The notes: generated by a model not told the origin, from the letters alone. Positions 1 through 6,069 are shown, counted from the stretch's first letter. The stretch: 6,143 nucleotides of DNA from Candidatus Bathyarchaeota archaeon (GCA_003601785.1 PIYA01000071.1:1-6143); one strand, 5' to 3'. A program made the numbers and translations.

Positions 1-20
1 TTAAATTGAGAGTAGAGCGA

Positions 21-47
21 TTTTTAAACGCTACTAATTTTAAATAA
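21..47 (+). promoter_or_regulatory. Probable promoter (TATA-like boxes) of thiL
   Basis: Two AT-rich boxes resemble archaeal TATA elements: TTTTTAAA at 21-28 and ATTTTAAATAA at 37-47. With the usual spacing of about 25 bp to the start of transcription, the first would give a leader of about 35 nt and the second a leader of about 15 nt before the ATG at 86. Either leader would include the GGTGA ribosome binding site at 77-81. The first box lies in the loop of an imperfect inverted repeat (AGT..AGCG at 11-19 against CGCTACT at 29-35). I cannot tell which box is used. Confidence 0.4.
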
Positions 48-85
48 ACGAGAACGCAAATAGGTTTAACGTCTCGGGTGAGAGG

Positions 86-1081
86 ATGAACTTTTCCAGC
101 GGGTTGGGTGAACGTGAAATCATTGAGAAAATCTGGGGGTGCTTGGATAAGATGCCTAGGATGCCTGTTCCCTTTGGAGACGATGTGTCCGCTGTGGAGC
201 TAGGTGATGGAAAACTTGTTGTGTTAAAGACGGACATGCTTGTCGCTGAAACAGATGTTCCACCAGGCATGAGCCTTCGGCAAGCCGCAAGGAAAGCTGT
301 TGTTATGAATGTCAGCGACTTCGCAGCCAAAGGTGTAAAGCCCATAGCCATGCTTGTTTCACTGGGGCTTCCAAAAAAGTTGACGGCGGAAGAGAACGTT
401 GAGGAGATCGGGAGAGGATTGAACGCTGGAGCGCGGGAGTATAATGCATACATCATCGGCGGAGACACGAACGAAGCCTCAGACATTGTCATAAGCGTTT
501 CACTCTTCGGAATAGCGAAGAAGGATGCATTGATGCTGCGAAGTGAAGCCAAACCAGAAGATTTGGTGGCTGTAACGGGAGGCTTTGGAAAAACCACCGC
601 TGGCTTAAAGATTTTGCTTGATGGTTTAAAGGCGCCGGAGAAACTGCGTAAAATCCTCGTTAACTCTGTTCTTATGCCTTACGCTAGGCTCAGGGAGGGC
701 TTGGCGTTAAGTCGAACAAGGGCTGTAACAGCATCTATAGATTCGAGCGACGGGTTAGCTTGGAGCCTCCACGAAATCGCAAGGGCAAGCAGCGTAGGCT
801 TTTCGATAACACATCTTCCCATAGCCAAGGAAGCAGCTGAATTCGCCAGAATTAACAATTTGGACCCGTTGGAGCTAACTCTTTACGGTGGGGAAGAGTA
901 CGAACTGGTTTTGACGATAAAGCCCAACCTTTGGGAAAAAGCTGAAAAAGCGGTGGAAAAAGTCGGTGGAAAGCTTATACGGATTGGAAGAGTGACCGCT
1001 GAAGAACAGATTACACTGGAGATCAACGGTGAAAAACATGTTGTGGAACCGCGGGGTTGGGAACACTTCAGAAGTCGCTAG
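86..1081 (+). CDS. thiL: Thiamine-monophosphate kinase (ThiL)
   Basis: ThiL is a cytoplasmic enzyme that phosphorylates thiamine monophosphate with ATP to give thiamine diphosphate, the last step of cofactor synthesis. The 331-residue protein has the family's usual length and motif order. GDD (31-33), KTDM (48-51), NVSDFAAKG (75-83) and GGDTN (125-129) belong to the N-terminal ATP/Mg half typical of the AIR-synthase/PurM superfamily. EAKPED (154-159), SIDSSDGL (217-224) and YGGEEYEL (267-274) lie in the C-terminal half, and the protein ends in the GWEHF motif (324-328) typical of ThiL substrate binding. The ATG at 86 is chosen because GGTGA lies 4 nt upstream, and the N-terminus (LGERE.IIE) matches the usual ThiL start. 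The radical SAM gene begins 39 bp downstream on the same strand, so read-through is possible. No frameshift or missing motif is seen. Other AIR-synthase relatives (HypE, SelD, PurM) fit the motifs less well. Confidence 0.93.
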   Translation: MNFSSGLGEREIIEKIWGCLDKMPRMPVPFGDDVSAVELGDGKLVVLKTDMLVAETDVPPGMSLRQAARKAVVMNVSDFAAKGVKPIAMLVSLGLPKKLTAEENVEEIGRGLNAGAREYNAYIIGGDTNEASDIVISVSLFGIAKKDALMLRSEAKPEDLVAVTGGFGKTTAGLKILLDGLKAPEKLRKILVNSVLMPYARLREGLALSRTRAVTASIDSSDGLAWSLHEIARASSVGFSITHLPIAKEAAEFARINNLDPLELTLYGGEEYELVLTIKPNLWEKAEKAVEKVGGKLIRIGRVTAEEQITLEINGEKHVVEPRGWEHFRSR

Positions 1082-1083
1082 GA

Positions 1084-1110
1084 TTTAATTTAAGAATCTA
1101 TATAGATTCT
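1084..1110 (+). promoter_or_regulatory. Putative promoter with 18-bp perfect palindrome upstream of the radical SAM gene
   Basis: The 39-bp gap between thiL and the radical SAM gene contains TTTAATTTAAG (1084-1094), a plausible TATA element about 33 bp before the ATG at 1121. The perfect palindrome AGAATCTATATAGATTCT (1093-1110) overlaps its last two bases. No ribosome binding site precedes the ATG, so a leaderless or nearly leaderless transcript is likely. A palindrome between TATA box and start would suit a dimeric repressor. It has no loop, so it is a poor RNA hairpin and reads better as a DNA site. The bound protein is unknown. Confidence 0.45.
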
Positions 1111-1120
1111 ACCGAAGCTT

Positions 1121-2032
1121 ATGTCTGAATTAACGAGTTACCCCACGGTTCGCGAAGCGGAATTTTACGAGAAACTTTCGAATGGTGCTGTCAGATGCGG
1201 CTTATGTGAAAGGAGATGTGAGATTCCGAAAGGGTCAAAGGGAGTTTGTGGAACACGTGTAAACATCAACGGCAAGTTGTACACCCTTGTCTACGGCGAC
1301 GTTAGCGCCATTGAAAGCCGTCCTATAGAGATTAAGCCGTTCTTCCACTATTGGCCTGGTTCGACAGCGCTAACGTTTTCCACATGGTCTTGCAATCTAG
1401 ACTGCGTTTGGTGCCAGAACTTCCACCTCTCAAAGGTCAAACCGGAACCGGCTAAGGCGATTTATTACCCGCCTGAGAAAGTTGTGGAACTAGCGATTTA
1501 CAACGGTGATGAGGGTTTATGTGCAAGCTTTCAGGAGCCGACGCTTCTGTCCGAATGGGCTATTCCCTTGTTCAAAACAGGTAAGGCTAGAGGAGTGAAG
1601 TATTGCTGTTACGTTTCAAACGGTTACATGACCTTAGACGTTTTAAAAGAGTTGCACGCGGCTGGGATGGATGGAATAAAAATTGACATTAAAGGGGATA
1701 ACGAAGTTTACAAGAAATACTGTGGCGGAGCTGATGTTGAGAAGATTTGGAGAAACGCCAGAGAAGCGAAAAAACTTGGGATGCACGTGGAGATTGTCAA
1801 TTTGGTTGTCACAAACGTTAATGACGACGAAAACACGTTGCAATGGGTGATTGATAGGCACTTGAAAGAAGTTGGACCTGAAACCCCTTTACACTTTACG
1901 CGTTATTTTCCAGCCTACAAGTTCAACAATCCACCGACAAAAGCTGAAACTTTGGAGAAAGCTTACAAGATGGCTAAAAAAGCCGGGGTTCTCTATCCCT
2001 ATATCGGAAACAGGAAACATTTCTGGGCATAG
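1121..2032 (+). CDS. AmrS-like radical SAM protein (PflA-like family), frameshifted before its C-terminus
   Basis: The reading frame gives a 303-residue protein of the pyruvate-formate-lyase-activase-like radical SAM group, closest in layout to AmrS of the AmmeMemoRadiSam set. An N-terminal cysteine cluster (C26, C29, C33, C43) is followed by the RPIEIKPFFHYWPGS segment (67-81), typical of AmrS. Next comes the CxxxCxxC motif (C91, C95, C98) that holds the 4Fe-4S cluster and cleaves S-adenosylmethionine. FQEPT (137-141) and KIDIKG (187-192) are typical barrel motifs. The substrate of AmrS is not known to me. The frame stops at TAG (2030-2032) after YIGN plus seven unrelated residues. The normal continuation (ISGHRYENTYCPNCG...) is present in another frame up to 2195. 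Removing one copy of a 7-bp direct repeat at 2006-2019 joins the two exactly, giving about 355 residues. The radical SAM core is intact, so residual activity is possible, but the gene may be a recent pseudogene. No AmrA or AmrB partner is in the window. Confidence 0.85.
   Translation: MSELTSYPTVREAEFYEKLSNGAVRCGLCERRCEIPKGSKGVCGTRVNINGKLYTLVYGDVSAIESRPIEIKPFFHYWPGSTALTFSTWSCNLDCVWCQNFHLSKVKPEPAKAIYYPPEKVVELAIYNGDEGLCASFQEPTLLSEWAIPLFKTGKARGVKYCCYVSNGYMTLDVLKELHAAGMDGIKIDIKGDNEVYKKYCGGADVEKIWRNAREAKKLGMHVEIVNLVVTNVNDDENTLQWVIDRHLKEVGPETPLHFTRYFPAYKFNNPPTKAETLEKAYKMAKKAGVLYPYIGNRKHFWA
2006..2019 (+). repeat. 7-bp tandem duplication (GGAAACA x2) causing the frameshift
   Basis: The sequence reads ATC GGAAACA GGAAACA TTTC. 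Deleting either copy makes the reading frame run Y-I-G-N-I-S-G-H-R-Y-E-N-T and on through the zinc-ribbon segment to the stop at 2193-2195. That is the continuation expected for AmrS-type proteins. The adjacent direct copies are what replication slippage produces. Confidence 0.85.
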
Positions 2033-2195
2033 ATACGAAAACACGTACTGTCCAAACTGCGGAGAAAAATTAGTTAGAAGATACGGATGTTACATCTTAA
2101 AGTATAAGATAACCGAGGATAACAGATGCCCAAAATGCGGTGCTCACATCCCGATAACAGGAAAATACATTAGGAAGCCGAAAATGTTTTATTAA
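2020..2195 (+). pseudogene. Out-of-frame C-terminal zinc-ribbon segment of the radical SAM gene
   Basis: This is the displaced last ~60 codons of the upstream radical SAM gene, read in the frame of codon 2019-2021. It encodes SGHRYENTYCPNCG, then a spacer, then RCPKCG and a short tail ending at TAA (2193-2195). The two CPxCG knuckles (cysteine codons at 2049, 2058, 2127 and 2136) form a zinc-ribbon-like pair expected at the C-terminus of AmrS-like proteins. There is no ribosome binding site or sensible start codon for separate translation: the open frame extends back to 1872, but that part overlaps the radical SAM core out of frame and resembles nothing. It would be made only if the duplication is absent in some cells or the ribosome shifts frame by +1. 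Confidence 0.8.
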
Positions 2196-3463
2196 TACGC
2201 TGGTTTTTCAAGTTTCAACGTTTCTTTAAGCGTCAAATATGTGGATGCCCCCACAGCTCTGCCAATCATCGAAATCATATAGGTGATTTGCAACCCCAGA
2301 ACCAAACCAAACATGCCTATCATGTAATCGGAAATGTATCCGCCTGTTAGAGAACCTATGAATGTTGTCACACCTATTATGAGGTTGTAGAAGGCTGTGA
2401 ACCTTCCACGCTGCTCTTCTGGGGTAACATCGAGAAGATACGCGGTCATGGAAGCTTGTCCCATAGCCATTGAGACACCCCAAAAAGTGCTGATGCCCAT
2501 CAAAACGTAAACGTTGGGAGAGAAAGCATAGGCTAGTGGAACCGTGACCAAGCTGAACCTGAACAAGACCAGTAGTGGTTTTCTTCCAATGGTGTCGGCG
2601 AGCTTTCCAAACCGCTTCTGAAAGATTATGGTAATCACCATCTGAATAACCGATAGTAGAGCTATATCCAGCATCGAAGCCTTCAAAACCTTAATCATCG
2701 TTATCGAAAAAAGCGGCCAAGAAATCGACATGAACAAGGCAAAAGTTGCGCCAGCCATGCAGTATCTCATGAAATCCGGCGATTTCTTTGCGTGTGTAAA
2801 TATTTCAGCGATTTCTGATGTGAAACTTCTTTTAAGACTGAAATTTTTCCTTCTTTTCTCCCGTACACGAAGCATGACAAGGGATGAGACTAATCCGCAG
2901 ATCATAGCCACTGTGAAGGGAATAAAGAACATTTGATGTAAGGTTCCACCTACAACGTCCATAACGGCTCCAGAAATCAAAGTTGCAATTAAACTGCCGA
3001 TGGAAGCCCATAAGTTGATAGCTGCGCTTGTTCTTCCAAGCTTGAGAGATGGAACTAAATCGCCGATTAACGCTGTCCACGCAGGCGTAGCCATTGAACC
3101 TAAAAGTGCTTGAATGGCGATTAAAAAGATTAGTTGAGTTGCGTTCGCCACAAAGATCATGGGAAGCCAGAGAACAGCTGTGATTACTCCGCCTAAAACT
3201 ATGAAGGGAACTCTTCTACCGAATCTGTCGCTTAGCCCACCCCAAATGACTTGCATAACGTTGTTTGAAAGATTAGATAGAGACTGGAACCAGCCCATCT
3301 CTGATGATGAAGCTCCAAGTTCAACGGCGTAAGGGCTTAGGAACGGATTCACCATTCCCAAACCCAGAGAGTTAACTACCGAACGAGCGTAAAGAGGTTT
3401 TAAGTCAATTTCTTCCGGATTTGATGAATCATTTTGTTTAGACGTAACTTTTTCCACTCGCAA
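2192..3463 (-). CDS. Major facilitator superfamily (MFS) transporter
   Basis: The 423-residue protein is an integral membrane transporter of the MFS fold, which moves small molecules using ion or solute gradients or releases drugs and metabolites. The pattern fits about twelve membrane helices in two halves. The loop-2 signature is seen in the first half (GGLSDRFGRRVPF, 75-87) and repeated in the second (GKLADTIGRKPLL, 286-298). A basic, hydrophilic central loop (about 199-232) separates the halves. The N-terminal 20 residues are polar and cytoplasmic. The substrate cannot be read from the sequence, and the neighbours give no clue. The first start is TTG at 3463; GTG at 3457 is an alternative two codons later. 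Neither has a clear ribosome binding site, consistent with a leaderless message. The stop overlaps by 4 bp the stop of the displaced radical SAM segment on the other strand. Confidence 0.88.
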   Translation of the reverse strand: MRVEKVTSKQNDSSNPEEIDLKPLYARSVVNSLGLGMVNPFLSPYAVELGASSSEMGWFQSLSNLSNNVMQVIWGGLSDRFGRRVPFIVLGGVITAVLWLPMIFVANATQLIFLIAIQALLGSMATPAWTALIGDLVPSLKLGRTSAAINLWASIGSLIATLISGAVMDVVGGTLHQMFFIPFTVAMICGLVSSLVMLRVREKRRKNFSLKRSFTSEIAEIFTHAKKSPDFMRYCMAGATFALFMSISWPLFSITMIKVLKASMLDIALLSVIQMVITIIFQKRFGKLADTIGRKPLLVLFRFSLVTVPLAYAFSPNVYVLMGISTFWGVSMAMGQASMTAYLLDVTPEEQRGRFTAFYNLIIGVTTFIGSLTGGYISDYMIGMFGLVLGLQITYMISMIGRAVGASTYLTLKETLKLEKPAY

Positions 3464-3476
3464 GTTTTGAAGTTAG

Positions 3477-3490
3477 ATTAAAACTTTAAG
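3477..3490 (-). promoter_or_regulatory. Possible TATA element for a leaderless MFS transporter message
   Basis: On the minus strand the sequence reads CTTAAAGTTTTAAT. Its centre lies about 20-24 bp before the TTG at 3463 and 26-30 bp before the GTG at 3457. This is near the spacing expected if transcription starts at the start codon, which would explain the lack of a ribosome binding site. The box is not a strong consensus, and a better one lies farther upstream (3583-3592). Confidence 0.25.
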
Positions 3491-3559
3491 GATGCTTAAA
3501 AACTAATCGAATTTAATAGAATGAATCATGTGAGCTGAAACTTTCACGTTAAATGTCAA

Positions 3560-3592
3560 TTTCTGAATTTTTCAGAGAAAAATTTTATATGA
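3560..3592 (-). other. Hairpin and TATA-like element in the AT-rich intergenic region
   Basis: The 195-bp gap between the MFS gene and the small basic-tailed gene is very AT-rich and has no open frame worth calling. It contains an inverted repeat with arms at 3560-3567 and 3571-3578, a 3-nt loop and one G-T mismatch. A TATA-like element, CATATAAAAT on the minus strand (TTTTATAT on plus), lies beside it at 3583-3592. On the minus strand the element could start a transcript near 3560, giving the MFS gene a leader of about 95 nt. Equally, the T-runs and hairpin may mark the end of the transcript from the gene ending at 3659. I cannot decide between these. Confidence 0.3.
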
Positions 3593-3658
3593 ACTCAAGA
3601 AGTTTTATTTCAATCTCAGACAAAAATTTAGAATTTTGGGCGAAAAACTTGTCTATCC

Positions 3659-3949
3659 CTAACGTTTGCGTTTTCTTTTCCGTTTCCTAACAATTATCGA
3701 TTGAGGCTTGTCTAATTGTCTGATTTCCGCGTTTGGAAACATCCTTTCGATTTCCCTTCTCAGCTTCGCGGTGTCCACTTCACCGTAAGTCTTCACATCA
3801 ACTATCGGCTTATCTTCTTCATCATAGCTCACGGAAACTGTGTATCCGGAGCCAACCTCAACCTGTGTTGGTTCCAAAACGAAACCTAAATCCTCAGAAT
3901 CTAACTCTATAAATCTTTCCGGTTCACGCTTGTGTTTTCGTTCCGGCAT
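3659..3949 (-). CDS. Small uncharacterised protein with arginine/lysine-repeat tail
   Basis: I do not recognise this 96-residue protein. It starts with a charged stretch (PERKHKREPERF) and an acidic segment (IELDSED). A compact region follows that looks like a beta hairpin (GYTVSVSY..KPIVDVKTYGEV, about 35-58), a helix (DTAKLRREIERMF, 59-71) and one or two strands (AEIRQL, SIIV). The protein ends in nine alternating residues, RKRKRKRKR. The five arginines of that tail use five different codons (AGG, CGG, AGA, CGC, CGT), so the repeat was not made by simple nucleotide slippage. ATG at 3949 is preferred because GTGAT lies 4 nt upstream; an in-frame GTG at 3958 would add three residues. The gene lies 76 bp downstream of the TIP49-type ATPase on the same strand and may share its transcript. 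The tail suggests contact with nucleic acid, rRNA or acidic partners, which is inference only. Confidence 0.75.
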   Translation of the reverse strand: MPERKHKREPERFIELDSEDLGFVLEPTQVEVGSGYTVSVSYDEEDKPIVDVKTYGEVDTAKLRREIERMFPNAEIRQLDKPQSIIVRKRKRKRKR

Positions 3950-4025
3950 GTCGATCACGACTCTTAAAGAAGAGAAGGAATGAGGATTAAAGGTTTGTTA
4001 CGTTTCAATAATGATTTAGCTTACA

Positions 4026-5405
4026 CTAGTGTATCAACATTTTATCTTCGTATTTTTTAAGATGCTGAGCAGCTTCGGTGATGTCCATGAAAAGCTTGCT
4101 AACCCGCTCTACATCTTCAACCGTGACGTCTTTACGTTTTGCTCTTTTGGCGTTTTGAGCCGCCAGACTCAACATTTGAACGGCATATCGCAGAGAGGTC
4201 TTAGCGCCTACCTCCGTGAGTTTTTCTAAAGCATCCTTTTCGATGTTTATCTTTTCTTCTTTAGATCTTATACGAAGGATTTCACGTATGCTGTCAGCAT
4301 CATACTCTTCGGTTCCGATGATCACTGAACGGTCGATGAGGTCAAGCGGGAATCCCATAGGACTTTTGACATCTGTGCCACGGATTGTTGTGATACCTCT
4401 GTTTGTAGCTAAAATTATAATAGGTACAAGCTCACTTTCGATGGCTCTACCTAAGAAACTGAAAGCCTCCAAATCTAAGAGATGGGAGTCATCAATGAAC
4501 AAGACGCCTGGGTGAATGAAGGCTTTTCCTTCATCCACCATTTTTTTAACGGCTTCGTCAACGGCGGTGCGCACTTCGCTGTCTATCTCCTTGGTTTCTG
4601 AACCTCCAAAGAACAGAGAGAAGATTCCTCCTCCGGCTCTTTGGCGAGCGTTGATCTCATCCATATCGGCTAGGGTTAAAGTGTAAACGAACTCTTTTTC
4701 TTTTAGAACCTTACCAGGGGGACGCGGGATTTTTCTACGAGTGTCTATCTCATATGTTTTTCCCTTCGCGCTTTCAAGACTTAGACCTAGGTTGACAACT
4801 CTTCCTGTTTCAGCATCTATCTGTATCACGTAACCTTCTGAAATGTTCTGCTGAATTATCTGCTGAGCTATCGTTGATCCCGCCTCGATTGTTTTCTCTT
4901 CATTCTGAGTCTTCAAGGTGAGCACAACACTTTCAGGAACTTTTTGATATGGATTATAAGGATGAGGAGCAGTTCTTATGTCGATGTGTGTGAGTTCCCC
5001 TTCGTAGACCTTGCGCATCTCATGAATCTCCACTCCGATGCATTTTCTTATGGCTTCGATGAGAATCTCAGTCTTTTTGCGTTCACTGCTGTATATCTCG
5101 CTTCCACTCATTTGAATAAAGGGTACGTTGGGACCTAACTCTTTGGATATCGCCACGGCAATCGCTGTCTTCCCCGTTCCAGGAGGACCTGCAAGGATTA
5201 TCGTCTTACCACTTAGCTTTCCCTCTTTTATCATCTGAACAACGAGACCCGCTGCCTCTCTCGCTCTCTCCTGTCCAACCATACCATCTTTTATCTTGAC
5301 AGCTTTCAGATTTTCATCCAAACCTAAACCCTTAATATGCGTGTGAGCGCCTATCCTTTCAAACCTTCTCGCCGGAGCCGTCGGCAATTCTTTAATGGAC
5401 GCCAT
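4026..5405 (-). CDS. RuvBL/TIP49-family AAA+ ATPase
   Basis: The 459-residue protein is an archaeal relative of eukaryotic RuvBL1/RuvBL2 (pontin/reptin), hexameric ATPases that act in chromatin remodelling and snoRNP assembly. The archaeal role is not settled. The family N-terminus RIGAHTHIKGLGLDE is at 17-31, with T where the eukaryotic proteins usually have S between the histidines. Walker A is GPPGTGKT (73-80). A long insertion between about 125 and 295 corresponds to the OB-fold domain II that separates this family from bacterial RuvB. Walker B is VLFIDDSHLLD (301-311), sensor 1 is ATNRG (333-337) and the sensor 2 arginine is in TSLRYA (R406). Walker B has aspartate where eukaryotic members have the catalytic glutamate (DEVH). 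The ATG at 5405 is chosen over an upstream in-frame TTG (5423) because GAGGTGA precedes it at a spacing of 7 nt. Translation from 5423 would read through that site. The gene has its own promoter region and could be co-transcribed with the small gene downstream. Confidence 0.93.
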   Translation of the reverse strand: MASIKELPTAPARRFERIGAHTHIKGLGLDENLKAVKIKDGMVGQERAREAAGLVVQMIKEGKLSGKTIILAGPPGTGKTAIAVAISKELGPNVPFIQMSGSEIYSSERKKTEILIEAIRKCIGVEIHEMRKVYEGELTHIDIRTAPHPYNPYQKVPESVVLTLKTQNEEKTIEAGSTIAQQIIQQNISEGYVIQIDAETGRVVNLGLSLESAKGKTYEIDTRRKIPRPPGKVLKEKEFVYTLTLADMDEINARQRAGGGIFSLFFGGSETKEIDSEVRTAVDEAVKKMVDEGKAFIHPGVLFIDDSHLLDLEAFSFLGRAIESELVPIIILATNRGITTIRGTDVKSPMGFPLDLIDRSVIIGTEEYDADSIREILRIRSKEEKINIEKDALEKLTEVGAKTSLRYAVQMLSLAAQNAKRAKRKDVTVEDVERVSKLFMDITEAAQHLKKYEDKMLIH

Positions 5406-5412
5406 AAAGGTT

Positions 5413-5419
5413 TCACCTC
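5413..5419 (-). promoter_or_regulatory. Ribosome binding site of the TIP49-type gene
   Basis: GAGGTGA on the minus strand, 7 nt before the ATG at 5405, pairs with the 3' end of archaeal 16S rRNA. It decides the start against the in-frame TTG at 5423. Confidence 0.75.
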
Positions 5420-5460
5420 TCAAACAATAAGGTAAAATCGAAAATAACTGAAAAACTCCA

Positions 5461-5470
5461 AAATATAAAA
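5461..5470 (-). promoter_or_regulatory. TATA box of the TIP49-type gene
   Basis: The minus strand reads TTTTATATTT, close to the archaeal TATA consensus, about 57-65 bp before the ATG at 5405. Transcription would start near 5438, leaving a leader of about 30 nt that carries the ribosome binding site. The element is in the 74-bp gap after trmY, so the ATPase need not depend on read-through from trmY. The T-runs in this gap (TTTTT, TTTT, TTTTT between 5442 and 5475) could also end the trmY transcript. Confidence 0.5.
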
Positions 5471-5479
5471 ATTTAGCTT

Positions 5480-6040
5480 TCAGATTATACCTTTTCTATC
5501 CAACAGATAATTCAAAATAGTTATACACGAAGCCGCCAAATACGGTTTTTTCCACAAGGAAACCTTCTCACCGTATCTTAAGGCGAATCCCTCAACTCTC
5601 CTCGGCAGTCCAATATGGTCTCCCAGAACAAAAACCGGATTTTCACCGAGGTCCACTTTAAAGACGTCTCTTCCCCCTTCTTCAAGAACGTAAACAGGTG
5701 CTTCCTGCGCTTTAGCCCTCAGCAAAGCCTCAAAACTTATCTTGTCAACGCTTATGCCTGGATGATTCTTTCCGGAAAGAACTTTTTTGAAAATGTTTAT
5801 CCACGTTTCTTGGTCTGTTCGTACATCCCTTAGCGTTGCACCGTTGATTTTCAAGTGTAAAGGAGGAACCGGAGGACCATTTAAAATCGCGTGGAAAATG
5901 ACGTTTCGGCGGATTCCGTGTGAGAGAAATAGGCTGGCTACTATGCATTCATGTACAACATCCAATCTGCCAGCGTCGTGTAAACTTTTGAATTTTGAAT
6001 CCGTCCTACCCTTCCGTGAATAGAGCACAAACTCACGCAA
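5480..6040 (-). CDS. trmY: tRNA (pseudouridine-54-N1)-methyltransferase TrmY
   Basis: TrmY is the archaeal SPOUT-class enzyme that methylates pseudouridine 54 in the T-loop of tRNAs to N1-methylpseudouridine, with S-adenosylmethionine as donor. Numbered from the GTG at 6049, the protein shows REFVLYSRKGRT at 5-16, RLDVVHECIVASLFLSHGIRRNV at 28-50, NGPPVPP at 57-63, EEGG at 123-126, and the cofactor-binding knot segments FVLGDHIGLP (140-149) and KVSLWKKPYLAASCITILNYLLD (162-184). Length and motif order match the family. TTG at 6040 is preferred (186 residues): GGTG at 6047-6050 lies 6 nt upstream, and the start then lines up with the Methanocaldococcus protein as I remember it. GTG at 6049 and TTG at 6046 are in-frame alternatives. 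An out-of-frame ATG at 6053 opens a 7-codon frame across the start. The gene follows tRNA-Gly too closely for a promoter of its own upstream, so it is probably transcribed with the tRNA. Confidence 0.9.
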   Translation of the reverse strand: MREFVLYSRKGRTDSKFKSLHDAGRLDVVHECIVASLFLSHGIRRNVIFHAILNGPPVPPLHLKINGATLRDVRTDQETWINIFKKVLSGKNHPGISVDKISFEALLRAKAQEAPVYVLEEGGRDVFKVDLGENPVFVLGDHIGLPRRVEGFALRYGEKVSLWKKPYLAASCITILNYLLDRKGII

Positions 6041-6069
6041 GAACAACACCCATTATGATCGTTAGCGAT

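Noticed and set aside
40..597. Long open frame (185 codons) antisense to thiL
   Set aside because: It lies wholly opposite a clear thiL, has low-complexity serine-rich composition typical of antisense translation, and shows no motif.
1872..2012. The 5' part of the open frame that carries the zinc-ribbon segment, as a separate small gene
   Set aside because: This part overlaps the radical SAM core in another frame and has no family resemblance or ribosome binding site. Only the part after the duplication is meaningful.
2226..2483. Second open frame within the MFS transporter region
   Set aside because: It is a same-strand shadow of the transporter frame, rich in H, R and W, with no recognisable protein.
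3419..3540. C/D-box small RNA (TGATGA near 3421, CTGA near 3535)
   Set aside because: The boxes are about 110 bp apart, much longer than archaeal C/D RNAs, and the C-like box lies in the transporter's coding start.
4029..4515. Open frames on the plus strand opposite the TIP49-type ATPase
   Set aside because: They are antisense shadows. The minus strand carries the full set of AAA+ motifs.
4026..5405. Bacterial RuvB Holliday-junction helicase
   Set aside because: The HTHIKGLGLD motif and the long inserted domain between Walker A and Walker B mark the TIP49/RuvBL family, not RuvB.
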